This document shows positions 44,211-44,305 of a stretch of DNA of 44,305 nt, piece after piece. The notes beneath the pieces were generated by a model. It ran no database searches. It was not told the DNA's origin and worked only from the letters and a program-made list of their open reading frames with translations. Position 1 is the first letter of the stretch. Each line of letters begins with the position of its first letter. Source of the stretch: Clostridiales bacterium (GTDB lineage Bacteria; Bacillota; Clostridia; Christensenellales; Pumilibacteraceae); the NCBI GenBank assembly GCA_015055625.1, contig SVHU01000022.1:1-44305 (forward strand), read 5' to 3'. Made by a program: the position numbers and the translations under genes.

Positions 44211-44305
44211 ATGGCTATTATTAAAAACGAAATACCGATTTTGGAGTTTGATACAGAGCAGACAGCAGTTCTTAATCCCACTCATGAAAATCTTGGTTTG
44301 AACTT
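44211..44305 (+). CDS. N-terminal fragment of a gene cut by the right edge (nucleoside phosphorylase-like?)
   Basis: 31 codons are visible, starting MAIIKNEIPILEFDTEQTAV, with GGAG before ATG and a promoter 39 bases upstream. The opening resembles clostridial nucleoside (uridine-type) phosphorylases as I remember them, but the fragment is too short to be sure. Confidence 0.6.
   Translation, partial: MAIIKNEIPILEFDTEQTAVLNPTHENLGLN

Overview
The window looks like chromosomal DNA of a low-GC Gram-positive anaerobe of the Clostridia type. It probably comes from an uncultured gut commensal that lives on host or plant glycans. The clues are strong AGGAGG ribosome sites, sigma-A promoters with 17-bp spacers, U-tailed terminators, a short HisG with HisZ, a TrpR-like regulator at the head of the his operon, InlB-type repeats, and a large set of glycoside hydrolases. 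There are no rRNA or tRNA genes, phage genes, transposases or CRISPR arrays. The genus cannot be named from the sequence.

Layout. (1) 1-7833: a GH43-like glycosidase cut by the left edge, then a 1951-residue modular lipoprotein with four InlB repeats and alternating lectin-like and beta-sandwich modules, then a terminator. (2) 7834-8395: a gene-free nest of dispersed palindromic repeats. (3) 8468-13005: a sialidase-like protein and an AraC regulator on the minus strand, divergent from a GH109-like NAD-dependent protein and a NahK-like sugar kinase. This looks like a host O-glycan (sialic acid/GalNAc) module. (4) 13089-21138: a radical SAM protein, a small charged protein, MgtE (minus strand, with an unusual leader), a SNF2 helicase and a GH30 enzyme. 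(5) 21250-25378: a structured leader or small RNA, a patatin-like lipase and a GH2 enzyme. (6) 25497-31655: an RpiR regulator, a giant surface phosphoesterase and a GH4 alpha-galactosidase. (7) 31791-40147: a complete his operon. (8) 40208-44305: a GH36 alpha-galactosidase, an N-terminally deleted alanine/sodium symporter remnant, a hemolysin III-like membrane protein and the start of a further gene.

How it fits together. The surface proteins (GH43 with the lipoprotein; the LamG/phosphoesterase protein) could bind and trim glycans outside the cell. The enzymes without signal peptides (sialidase-like, GH109-like, GH30, GH2, GH4, GH36) would finish imported oligosaccharides, and the kinase would activate the released hexosamine. 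AraC and RpiR are the likely local sugar sensors. A long motif shared by the GH109-like and GH2 promoters, at identical distance from a TATAAT box, suggests that one activator joins these two loci about 12 kb apart.

The most interesting regulatory items are the MgtE leader (a 22-codon ORF with a strong ribosome site inside a closing stem, plus a hairpin over the mgtE ribosome site), two genes that appear to be leaderless, the hairpin-first transcript before the patatin gene, and the covarying palindromic repeats.
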